From Dryococelus australis (taxonomy: Eukaryota; Arthropoda; Insecta; Phasmatodea; Phasmatidae), in assembly GCA_029891345.1 (NCBI GenBank), contig CM057006.1, positions 46,815,556-46,879,555 of the forward strand: DNA of 64,000 bases, in the 5' to 3' direction. Shown here in pieces: positions 32,416 through 64,000 of this stretch; within the stretch, counting starts at the first letter, position 1; the number at the start of each line of letters is the position of its first letter. Under the pieces are notes generated by a model. That model had not been told where the DNA came from. It was given only the letters and a program-made list of their open reading frames with translations, and searched no databases. The translations under genes were made by a program, and so were the position numbers.

Positions 32416-34980
32416 TTATCATCACCATCACCATCATTATTATAAAAACCATACATACTACACCAAAGCTCACATCTAGTACAACATCCTGACAGCATGA
32501 GACTGTATGGCTAATTCAGGGGGAAACTAACCAATAACCAACATGTGGTAAAATATATGCTTAGTCCTCCATAGGAAAGAGCATCCCATGGGAACAAAAT
32601 GTGAAATCATGATTTTATCAATTTTTTGCACTTTTTATATTTTAGTGTGTACCAAATTTTTTTTGGTAAACACGGTTTTAATAATGGTTTCCCAAACTTC
32701 CTTGGCTGTTACAGTTGCACTACTTTCATTGTTTTTTTAACTTACCACAGAAGCAATAACAAAAGCAGATGTAAAATTTCAACTACAAAAATGCATAACA
32801 CACTACTGTTACATTTTACACAATGCTCTCATGTTGATCCATAAAACGTAAAATATCTACACTTGTGACCACTCTTGGATCAACTTTTTCCACCTGAAAT
32901 CTACTTCCACACGGTACAATACGTATGTGTGCAGCAAAATTTGTGTGTGTGGGTAAGTACCTTGTTTGCCGGTGTTATCACCACCAACTCTGCTCGAGGT
33001 AGGAAAACTGGTAGAATACACCTTACCTTAAATGCAGACATCAATGCTTGATGCCAGGCAGGCAGCAGAGGTTTGATGCAGTGTAACAAAGGATGGGGCA
33101 TCTGACCATCGACGTGCCTGAACCAGCATTATGCTACTGATATGTGCTTAGCTAAATTTCTTCACAGAGAAGTTTTCCTTCATGTTACACCCTCTTTACA
33201 TGTGGGAGGAGAGAAGAGGGATGTCCAACGCCAGATGTAGTGATTGGAAAGTTCGAATTGCAGCTCCAATGACATTGCCAACTAAATCTTTACCGACACC
33301 TCCTTGTTGCCAATTTATAAGAATTTAGATCACCACAGGGGCACAAGCAAGGAATTAGTAACCACACCTTCTCTTAGCAGCGACTGTCACCGGTTTCAAC
33401 TTCTATCACTGGAAGTTTGAGTTTTTTTTTTTTTCCCCCTTTCTACCCAGCAAGTTGTAATCAGGTGATTACCACAATAGTAATTTTGTATGAAATTAGA
33501 GCAATGTGAGATTGGGGAGATAGGGTAGTACTGCTATACATCCATCTCCACTAGTTTTGCACACTGTAGATGATTGGCACTACGTATAGAAAACAATTAT
33601 TTCAGTGTCCGTCCTTCAAAAGAAATCTGTACCTAATATAATACAATTCTGTGGAGCTAGCAATATAAAATTGTGGGGTGTTGAACCCATGTAGGTAGCT
33701 ACGTCAATTTGTTCAAGGCATAGGGGAGGAGTAAGAAAAGTCAATTTAGGATATTTTAAATAATTTTAGTACTGTGCATGAGGTAATAAATAAGACTGTC
33801 TCATAAACATGTCCAAAAAAAAAATTAAAAAATGTTGCAACCATCATAATTGTACAAAAAACATAGGTTTCAATGATCCAATACAAGTGAATCGTATTTT
33901 TATTGTTAAACATTATTTCTTGATACAGCAACACTACCTATTATCTTGTTGAGTATTATTATGATGCTATGTTTCACCAGGTTGCACATTATGTAATTTC
34001 AGTTTACAGTGCAATCTCAATGTAATGAGTATGGGCTGTAATGAGACGTTCGTAATTACAACAGTAATGCACTGTCAGTTCATGGAGGCATTTCATAGTA
34101 TTTTTTTTTTAGAATTTGAGGTAGTATTTACATTTCCATATCTGTAGTTGTGAATGATTTGAAAGACCAACGAAATTAAAATAGCAGCATAGAGTAATAA
34201 ACTTGATACACACAGTTCAAAAATATAGTCTTTCTTTACGCATGTGATGTGCTCCGTCTCGTAACACAAGGAAAAGTGGTAACTGTGGAAGAACATCATA
34301 CCTGGCGACACTAGAACCTTTGTTTTGATGCACTGCTAATTTTCTAGTTTTTGTCAAATGTGGTGCTCTCCACTTTTGCACATTTCACAATAATTGTTAT
34401 CAAGTCTTACCTAATCAGTTGTTATAAGCTACGCATATACACCACAAAGTAATTACGCATATACACCACAAAGTAATAGAAACAATTGCCACATTTTGTT
34501 ATTTTATATCAACACCAACTTTACACAATAAACTTGTATAACGGTTTTAATACAGTGCTGTCTGTGATGTTTTAGTAACATGTATTTTTTTAAATCCAAC
34601 AAAATTCCATTGAGTGGGAAGTTATGCTGTGAAAAAACACTGCATATGGATTAAATAAAGAAACCATCATGCCATGTAGTACTGTATGTGTGTTTTTGTT
34701 GTAATACTACTCAGTGTTTTGCATTTGCTCAAAGCAAACTCTCCACCATGTTTCTTTGCTGCGTTGCCATACTTTGAGGGAAAAATTAAAAAGCTTGGAA
34801 CCCAAAAAGATTTATGTAGTTTGTAAAGAATTGAAAATGATATCTTGTTGCAAAATACTCCTAATAAAATATTTTATTAAAGATAAGTAGGTAGATAACG
34901 TATCTACAAAATGTTAAAATATTGGGAAAAATGTATAGTTCTAATACATTATTGAAATGTATAGCATTTGGGGAAGAAAA
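32416..34980. other. Unassigned AT-rich DNA
   Basis: Starts with a short ATC-rich microsatellite (32416-32440). A 24-bp direct repeat (TTACGCATATACACCACAAA followed by GTAA) occurs twice at about 34430-34480. No gene is recognised. If the RhoGEF2-like gene continues to the left, this is probably intron. Confidence 0.4.
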
Positions 34981-35001
34981 GGGGGGGGGGGGGGGGGGGG
35001 G
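34981..35001 (+). repeat. G21 homopolymer
   Basis: Twenty-one consecutive G. Several other G or C runs of ten or more occur in the window (about 2203, 5357, 11493, 49718, 51442, 63131). Confidence 0.9.
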
Positions 35002-36302
35002 AAATAAGTGTCCCGTACACTGCAAGAATTCAAGTTTTCCTCATCCAGTAAAACTGTGTTAAGACGTTTCTGAAGGGACCGAAAAAATAATGCTTTTTAA
35101 CCGGGAAACTTCTTATAAGGGTCAAATTACACATGTGCACATAGACAAGGTGCACAAATTATTTTCTCATCAATCTTTTAACATATATAAATATGCTAAA
35201 TATGCATGTGATACTTTTTTTTTTTACCAAAAATACAACAAATTACCAATCTTTCTCATTGTAAAGTATTAGTATATATTTTTACATAGTTGCAACTGCA
35301 AGTGCCTCTGAAAATAGCATGGCTCTTACCATAAACTGTACAAATACACATTAGGGATGGGTGAACTCCTGTTTTTGGCGTGATCCAAATCCACAATTGA
35401 ATACTTTAAAATAACAGCAAAACTCAAAACCAAATCCAAAACCAGGAGCGCAAGGCGTGTGTTTCCGTAGTAACGCTTTACTGTGCAAATTAGATCTGTA
35501 ACATAGGGGTTTTATTACTTGTGATGAAAGACCACAGATCAAACGCGCAGAAAAAGTTTCAGTACATAGGACCTTTAATGGTCTGCACACACAATAACTA
35601 TAACAAAAGTCAACACATTGCTTTGTTGGATTGTGTATGTGTCATGGCAACACTAGTACTTGCAAGAGCCGATTATTGAATTCAATATCTGCACGTAAAT
35701 AAATATTTGTGTCCACCCTGCCAATAATAATTATTTTAGTGCAATAATCAGAATTAATTTTCTAGTTGATATTATCGTTTATTTTACAGAGCAAACTCAA
35801 AGACTAATATAAATTTATGGTTATGGGAAGTTAAATCCTAAGATTATTACATGCTGATTCTTTTGTGAAAATCCTATATTGAATACTAAAATCCCTCTCA
35901 TTCAATGCATTTGATAAATAGTGGTTTTGACAATTTCATCCATACTATGCATTCAAACATAGTAATGGAAAAAATCCCATCTTCAATATGCTTCTTTTGT
36001 ATTTCTGTCTAAATTAAAATGCTCCACAAATAACCATGTGTCATACTTGTCACATCATAACAAATGTGGGAACTTCATTATCTTTAGATGGTGTTATAAA
36101 CATATACTATGTTTATTGAAGAGTTATTTAACAAGTACAGAAATTTATTTGAAAAAGTACTGTAGGTAAATTTTTGTTGCATACATTTACAGTTACATTT
36201 CCTTTATGTTGAAATACCCATTCAAATGAAGTTGAGAGATTACTGTGCTTGTAAAACAGGAAGTAATAATTTTGGTACAGTATCAATATTGGTACTACAT
36301 GT
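35002..36302. other. Unassigned AT-rich DNA, possible hAT left end
   Basis: TAGGGATGGGTGAAC at about 35353-35367 resembles a hAT terminus, but I found no matching inverted end nearby. The rest is AT-rich and without supported features. Confidence 0.35.
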
Positions 36303-36544
36303 ATAGGCGATTCATGGTAAAGTGAGCACTTTTTAAGGCCCTGCTGAATTTTTATTCTCATTACATTTCTATCTTCCTGGCACTTTTTAGTATAAACATT
36401 GTCACCGGACTAATAAACAGAGTAAATACATTTTACCACCAACAAAAGTTAATGTCTGGAGCTGCAAAAAAATTTATTTACGAGTGTTTGATGCCTGTTG
36501 AAAGGGCCTTAAAAAGTGCTCACTTTACCGTGAACAACATATAG
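36303..36544 (+). mobile_element. MITE family E, copy 3
   Basis: Starts TATAGGCGATTCATGGTAAA and ends TTTACCGTGAACAACATATA. Extended ends GCACTTTTTAAGGCCCTGC and AGGGCCTTAAAAAGTGCTC are well preserved. The interior (TTACATTTCTATCTTCCTGG) is related to, but rearranged from, the other E copies. Confidence 0.8.
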
Positions 36545-36984
36545 CTGGTTAGTTTCTTCTTTCTTCCTTTTTTTATTTTACATCAAACTTAACACACATC
36601 TAATATGCTGTTAATTTGTGCACATGCATTTAAAAAATATTTTTTTTTATACATTTGTACTCTAAAACAGTTTATGCGGCAAAACAATAAAGTACGTAAT
36701 TCAGCTATTTATATGGACGAATAAGCACATAACTTACACTAAAATACAAGAAACAGCACTTGTGCAGAAGACGTTTGCCCGAGCAGTTATCATGAGCATA
36801 AAAAGTGTGTTTAGTCTCAGGTCAGTGTATTCATTACAGAAGATTGTTCTCATGCCAGCAGAGCAGTTATCAGTTATTGAATTATAGTCTGCAGTAAATA
36901 ATAAATGAATATAGTTTTTAATTGAATTGTTAACCAAAATTTTAAATTCTGATAATTTAATACTTCATTTTACTAACAGTTCTG

Positions 36985-37025
36985 CTTTAAAACAAACTAC
37001 TAGAACTGCTTTAAAACAAACTACT
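36985..37025 (+). repeat. Short direct repeat
   Basis: CTGCTTTAAAACAAACTACT occurs twice in a row with a spacing of about 24 bp. Confidence 0.8.
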
Positions 37026-37433
37026 CGTAAATAACGCAAGTTGTGATGAGTGAAGTAAATACAGTATGTATGAAAAAAGGATTTATGGAGTTCTTTCAGT
37101 ATTCTAGTAAAGGAATTATATACTTAAAAATTAGTTTCGACAATGAGAATAATATATTGGCAGGGTCCGAGAAATTTGGCACATGCATTCATTTAGAATA
37201 TATTTCACCACTGTTTGCATCACAGAAGTTTACATAGGTTATTTAAGAGAAACAAACAAATTAACCAGATTGCAGAAAAACTGAAATAAACCACATCAGT
37301 ACAGACTATGAAAATTTAACATAAAGATATGCAGATGTGACAAGCACAGAGAAGCTGTTGGAATGTAAACAGATCTACCAAGCAATGAAAGCAAACCAGA
37401 ATTAGCGCTATTGTATTAAATATGTGTACTCAC

Positions 37434-58870
<21,437 letters not shown>

Positions 58871-59467
58871 CTGGAATGAGGGCAAAATGCTTCAGTACAA
58901 CTTATTTCAAAAAATGTATAACTTAAAATTTTAATAAAGGCTCATGCACCAAAGCACTAAGGAAATGATTTCATAAGAAAACAAAATGTAAATGTTAATA
59001 ATTTATAATTCTAATTCATAAATCTACATGATAACAGCCTGACACACGTGGTCCTATGATCTGTTAATAGTTGGCATGGTTTACAAGTTATGGTTTTGCT
59101 AGGTATAAAACTTTTATTGTCACATTGATGGCACTGATAAAAGTTGCTCCAGAACCTGGTGATAGAAGTCGTGCTGCAAGAAATGCCCCATTTTGAGAAT
59201 TTAATTGTATGAAATAGCAACTCAAATCAACATTAGATTAGTAGTGGTGTCACAATGTAATTAATTATCATAACGTGCCTTATGAATTGTATTTACTGCA
59301 GTGTAAAACTGTAACCTAACTGTTGTACTATGTTTCGACGCAAGACGTCCTTATATACTTGGAGGCCCGTAACGGCTTAAGCGGTTTAGGTGGGTGTGAA
59401 GGCAGACACAACGGAGTGCATTTTAACTCGTAATTACACCACGGAACAAGAGCCCGACCAGTGTGGC
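58871..59467. other. Intron DNA upstream of the first supported exon
   Basis: A short minus-strand frame at 59011-59220 has C-x2-C and C-x2-C pairs and an AG upstream, but no donor or family match. Otherwise unremarkable. Confidence 0.4.
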
Positions 59468-59985
59468 TTACCGGCTGGGAACAAAGTCGAGTACAGCTAG
59501 TACAATCTTATGTTTAGGTGGAACCACTCTCACTCGTATACCTGGGCGACTGGTGGCCCGTGGAGGCTGCTGGACCTGCTGCATCACTGGTGATGAGTTG
59601 GGGCTGGCACCGGGACCTGGTGCGCAGATGGGCAGGTTGTCATCGGTGCTGCTGGTCGTCCTTGTTAAGTTGATGAGCTGGTGTCCCTTATTCCAGGGGT
59701 TAGTGATACCGTAGGAGACTTCCCTAACTCCTGAGGAAGGCATAGATGATGGGATGGATCCCACCATTGGTCTTGGTGGGGGGTTCAAACAATGCCTCAA
59801 GAGGAGCTGCAAGGACCAGGCTCTCCATGTGACGTGGGGTCTGAGTTCGTTCCCGGTGACTTACACTGTCAAATAGAGTTGGATTGGAGTTGAGCCCTTG
59901 CGTGTACTAGAGGCGGTAGCAGCCTTTCTTTTTATCCACCTTTTGAACACCACTCCAACAGGAGTAGGGCATGAGGATGACGTGT
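59468..59985 (-). pseudogene. gag-like Pro/Ser-rich frame joined to repeat Y
   Basis: A minus-strand frame (59468-59812) starts right after the end of repeat Y copy 2 and is rich in Pro, Ser, Gln and Arg (for example SPVMQQVQQPPRATSRPGIR). A long terminal repeat followed by a gag reading frame would look like this, with Y as the LTR. No zinc knuckle or capsid motif is visible and the frame stops at 59468, so the call is tentative. Confidence 0.35.
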
Positions 59986-59989
59986 GCTG

Positions 59990-61625
59990 CTTCTACATCT
60001 AATCTAATACAATTACGACTCATCGCCTACAACACCTCTTCCATCTCTACAGAAATGAGCAACACGTTACCTACCCTACAGGCAACGGGAACTTACAAGC
60101 AATTCCTTCTCACCTGGAAGATACGCAACTCGGCAGGCACGCCGCCCCCCTGCCCCATGCTCAAAGCCTACAAGCTGCTCAGACATTGGGCAAGGTCGAG
60201 CGGCTCCAACAAGGCACGAAGCAGAATTGCTGACAGGAGGTTTCTCACGCCACCCAGGGCCGGAGGACATCACGCCTACAAGCTTCCACTATATAAATCC
60301 GGATGCTGCCGGCCTCTGGAGTCATTCTTTCGCATCTCTAGCAACCTCACACCGCATTACAAGTGCTCGGGATCTTCGGAGAAGAGTGTTACCTTACAAG
60401 TACGCCCCGCGGCAACTTACTACGTACGTTGACCAGTCAACCCAATGACATACGAACATGAATATTTTCTTTTAACTTCACTTTGTCTCCTCTAGACACA
60501 TTTTATTAGCAGTTTAACTTTAACTCATTTACATTTGTCTAGAACCAGCTTTTACCCTCTTACTTAGAACCAGGTGACCTAAACCTGGAACCACACAGTT
60601 ACCGTCAGCTATCCTAGACTTGGTAGGAGGTAGCACAGGTCACGTATTTATCGAACATTCAACAAACACACATTGCTCTCTAACTTTCTGCTTTTATTTC
60701 CAGGATATTTATTTGTATCCACAGTTAAGTAGACTACGCTGTGCACTATCGATACAAACAGGGAATTTTATTGAACTGAATTAAGACATACATATTAGAC
60801 GGCTACCTGTTTCTTCTCAGTTACACATCAGAACTTTTAATGCTCATGGGAGAGAAACAATGACACCACAACCACTAGCAGCACCTTCACACCAGCAGGA
60901 ATGACAGAGACTGGTTGCTTCTCACCATCCGCACTAGTTAGTGCGTGGTGACCGTGGCCTGTAATTTTGCCAGGCATCTTAGTGCGAACGCACAACCAGT
61001 AGAGGCTTAGCGGTCCACATGGCTCCACGTCCCTTATCAGCCCGCCTACGGTGAGGGATCAGTGGGGACTCTTATCGAGCTCCAGCGGGCAAGTCACTAT
61101 TGGGGTACGCTGTTAGTATTTCTGTCTAAGGTGGACTATGTAAGATAGAGAAATGTTACCCTATGCCTCACGAGAGGAGGAGTGGTAGAAAACAGACGGA
61201 ACACCACCTGGCTCACCTCAATCACAGGCTTAGGATAGACAGGTGGAACGGGACCGTGTCACCAAACTGAGACGACAAGCAGTCGCGCCTGCTCCGGTTT
61301 TAGTAACTGACTTTCCGCCGTGTGTCTGCATCCATACCACGTGTCAACAGACTCCTGAATGGAACTGAAGTGCGCCTAGGCTGGGACAATCTCATCTTCT
61401 AGTCTAAAGAAGCTCATCTGTGGAACATCCGTTCCGGCATCGACCAAATTCGTCCTGCCTAAATCCATACCTACCTCAATTACAAGATCCAAGAGTAGGA
61501 GTGAGTAAGTGCTAGCCAACACCCCTCGTCTCACCTCGGCCATCTAAACCCAGTTAATCCGCTTTTGGTCTAGCTGTCAAAATCCTCGACTAACGTGCCA
61601 AGTTAGTCTAATCAGGCACGCGTCA
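59990..61625 (-). repeat. 1.6-kb dispersed repeat Y, copy 2 (possible LTR)
   Basis: The minus strand aligns over the full length of 43348-44985. Shared blocks include GCTAGACCAAAAGCGG, AAGAGTCCCCACTGATCCC, GGGACGTGGAGCCATGTGG, GCCTCTACTGGTTGTGCGTT, AGAAACAGGTAGCCGTCTAA, GAGGAGACAAAGTGAAGTT and TTATATAGTGG. The copy is inverted relative to copy 1 and about 15 kb from it. Open frames such as 60837-61028 and 59971-60432 are not conserved as proteins between the copies. Confidence 0.75.
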
Positions 61626-62960
61626 AAGAGAAGGATTTTTACTACCAGCCCTGCGAAGGTGGAGCAGGCGACATTCGTGCCTATCTTAATGTACTTCCAC
61701 GTACCACAATTGACAGACTAGTGGGGCTAAGCTCGAACTGCATTCGTATACAAAATCTTCGAATTGCGGCTGTAACTCGCACAATTTTAGAAAACTGTAA
61801 GATTGAACCATACGAGAGGCATCGTATACACCTCGACCGTGCGAATGACCACTCTCTCAATCATCGCCATGTGAGATGTGGAGACGTAGACGAGTAGTGC
61901 ATCAAAACAAACACAATATTAGACATAAAATGACTGTTGTTGCTGTGTGAATTCAATTTACACATCATTTATGCTGTGCCGAATGTATAATCGTAGGCAA
62001 GTTAAGAACTTGTTGAATGGACAAGAAGTAAAATTTGTGCTGAGAGTGCAAATGAGGTTATAAGTAAAAGTGTAATTTACATAGGCCTACTACTGACGTT
62101 CATTATTCTTCAGTGACTTGTAGTTGGGTGGTTAGACGTCATAAGTTATTATTTAGTCAGTCTTGCGTAAATAACATATGTTATTATTATTGCACAAACG
62201 TCTTGTTAATATACACCAAAGTCAAGTATAAGTACTTAGGTTAGCCTCCAACAGGCAGCAGCCTAGATACTCATTTGGTAAGTAATTGAACAGTGTAGCA
62301 TGTGATAAGTAGCCTAAACAACATCAGTTGCATATTGCATTTAATATGGCCGAAGAATGGATAAATGTAATGGCAATAGAATAATTGGAATAAGTTTAAC
62401 TACATGGCAACACGTTAAGATTATTTCATGAAAGGGAGGACGCTTTTCAATTAGAAGAAGGGGTGTTTATTAAATTGTTCATATTAAATAAGTGCTGTGC
62501 TTCCCAGTTGGTTTATAATTGGGAAGAATTTTTTCCTGCACCTAGTCGTAGTTTTGCACTGTCAGTAGAAACCAAGGTAGTTACCATACCCTATACATGT
62601 CGGAGCAACTATGATTGCATAGACACAGCAGTTGATCAAATAACCATGTGCCTTTCACGGAGGGGAAGAGGTGTTGGGATATATTTATTATATTAACATA
62701 ACATAACAAATAATTAGGGGACAAGATATGTAAACACTAGCTATTATCGTAAAGTACCTGAACACTGCCTAAGTAACCTAGGATCGAATGGTGAATCACT
62801 ACATTGGCACCTATTAAAGTAACCTAGGATAGAATTTAACTGACCAATACCCGCCACGTAAACTATTTGAAAGACAAAAAACAAATCTGCTGTTCTGTGT
62901 AACATTTTGTGCTCCATATTATTAGCTGTAAGTCATAAATATTGCATGAAGTTGGCACGT
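61626..62960. other. Unassigned AT-rich DNA
   Basis: No supported gene or repeat. CTAAGTAACCTAGGAT.GAAT occurs twice near 62770 and 62818 in slightly different form, a small direct repeat. Confidence 0.4.
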
Positions 62961-62964
62961 GCTT

Positions 62965-63130
62965 CCCTTCGTGGATAAGTGGTTAGGGTGTGACTGCCCT
63001 TTCTGAACTTCTGAGGTAGAGGGGAGTCAAACTCCAGAGTAATTCGGAGGATTAGGCTATACCTTCCGGGCAGCATTACTCTCCGTACCACAAGGGACGT
63101 CAATAGTCGGGACGCCAGTTGTCCAGATAC
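62965..63130 (+). repeat. tRNA-like SINE (second SINE type)
   Basis: A-box-like GTGGATAAGTGGTTAGGG and, about 45 nt later, B-box-like GGAGTCAAACTCC. A non-tRNA body follows (GGCAGCATTACTCTCCGTAC). A G run at 63131-63146 follows. Plausible tRNA-derived SINE; no second copy in the window to confirm it. Confidence 0.4.
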
Positions 63131-63239
63131 GGGGGGGGGGGGGGGGATGATGGTGAATGAGCTCAATCAGTTACAAGTTATGAGTGATTATGGGGGTGAG
63201 CAGTCTGGCTTGTACTAACAGGGTTAACCCACCTTGGCC

Positions 63240-63325
63240 TCGTGAGTTGGCGAGCGGAAAGAAAATTGGCTTCAGATTGTTCCGCTTGATTATGGGGAAC
63301 TGCCTTAGGAGGGATTCAAACCCTG
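63240..63325 (-). repeat. tRNA-like fragment
   Basis: The minus strand has GGGTTTGAATCCC, a B-box core in a T-arm-like palindrome. No convincing A box or acceptor stem was found. Confidence 0.3.
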
Positions 63326-63582
63326 ATCATCCGTCCGGAAGCCAACTTGATGGTGCAGACGTTGGGAAGCATTTCTGTTCTCGGGTGTCGAACCCGGAGT
63401 ATCCTGCGAGATTTTAGTCTCATTAGGCTAGATCGAGTGAAGGGTCTTTGTATATTGGTGTTCGTGGGTGTTGCTGGTATTAGGGTGGGCTGAACAGGAG
63501 TTTCCTCGGAATCAGATTCCTCGTCTGGCTCGCACCAACCTAACAAATGTTTTAAAGGAGTTTCGTGATCCAGAGGTAACAC
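63316..63582 (-). other. Open frame, possible retroelement polyprotein tail
   Basis: An 88-codon minus-strand frame with an acidic then Pro/Thr-rich stretch (CEPDEESDSEETPVQP, then RPFTRSSLMRLKSRR). Such low-complexity ends occur at the C terminus of LTR-retrotransposon polyproteins. There is no catalytic motif, and the last part overlaps a tRNA-like repeat. Weak support. Confidence 0.2.
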
Positions 63583-64000
63583 TATGATATAATCAATCAG
63601 GTGACACTCTCATTCACTGGTATTCAGAGTACTGGATTATGAGTCAGTAATTATCTGTTCAACAAAGCTTGCAGAAGTATGATATACCTCTCACGTCGCA
63701 CCTGACAACCACTGTGTTGTTTGCGCACAAATAAATGAAGTATAGCAAAATAAAATAGAGGCAGGTTTTCAGCAGGGGTTGCGTACAAGCAGCCCACGGC
63801 AGGGCAAAATCTACAATCACTCCCGCGGACTTGGTGTTCACACTGGCAACCCAAGTAACAGAACCTTGTGTCAGTTATCGGCAGCGGGTGCACTGGAATC
63901 TCAGGAATTAAGTCCAATTTCAGTCCCTGCCTCTTGAGGGATTCAGCACACTACACGGCCAGATAAAGACGTGAACTAAGTTAAAAATAAATCTGCACTT
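63583..64000. other. Unassigned DNA at the window edge
   Basis: Minus-strand frames of 60-88 codons (63651-63917) without recognisable family or splice context. Confidence 0.35.

Noticed and set aside
35353-35600. Complete hAT element starting TAGGGATGGGTGAAC
   Set aside because: No inverted partner end or 8-bp duplication was found.
59011-59220. Cys-rich minus-strand frame (two C-x2-C pairs) as a zinc-finger exon
   Set aside because: It has an upstream AG but no family match and no supported donor; spacing does not fit a known finger I can name.

Overview
This window looks like nuclear DNA from an arthropod, most likely an insect. It is AT-rich, has long introns, holds no operons or bacterial-style genes, and is packed with decayed transposable elements. 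The one host gene I can defend is a split gene on the minus strand, covering 37434-58870. Six exons (58778-58870, 58487-58680, 58172-58358, 46915-47026, 46460-46627, 37434-37502) have consensus GT/AG splice sites and matching phases. They join into 823 nt (about 274 residues) encoding the end of an RGS-like domain, a complete C1 zinc-binding domain and an acidic linker. That order fits an RGS-RhoGEF of the Drosophila RhoGEF2 type, which links G-alpha-12/13 to Rho. The 5' exons lie to the right of the window. The DH-PH exons were not found and should lie at lower coordinates, or were missed.

Region 1-29 kb has no recognisable host gene. It is a field of miniature inverted-repeat transposons (MITEs). 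Four families (A, B, C and E below) have the same or related ends (CACGGTAAA.TGAGCACTTTT, or the variant TAGTCCATTCACGG) but different interiors, and some are nested. It also holds two elements ending in CCCCGACGA-type repeats, a short hAT-like MITE, a Tc1 transposase fossil, tRNA-derived SINE copies, three minisatellites and a 1.8 kb element with 20-bp terminal repeats.

Region 29.3-32.4 kb is a decayed Ty1/copia element. The intron at 37.5-46.5 kb contains a nested set: a pogo/Tigger-like element (38653-42398) holding a hAT element with a perfect 8-bp target duplication, plus a LINE-associated repeat. A 1.6 kb repeat (Y) and a mariner fossil follow. The intron at 47.0-58.2 kb contains a family B MITE, an R1-like LINE with a broken reverse transcriptase, an unexplained second reading frame downstream of that reverse transcriptase, a large TA/CA microsatellite, a second copy of the LINE-associated repeat, and a SINE whose head lies 22 nt from a 5' splice site.

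Region 59-62 kb has an inverted second copy of repeat Y joined to a gag-like proline-rich frame, so Y may be a long terminal repeat. The last 2 kb holds tRNA-like SINE heads and a possible retroelement tail. Apart from the RhoGEF2-like exons, nearly every longer reading frame belongs to a mobile element or to chance. All identities come from reading the sequence; no database search was run.
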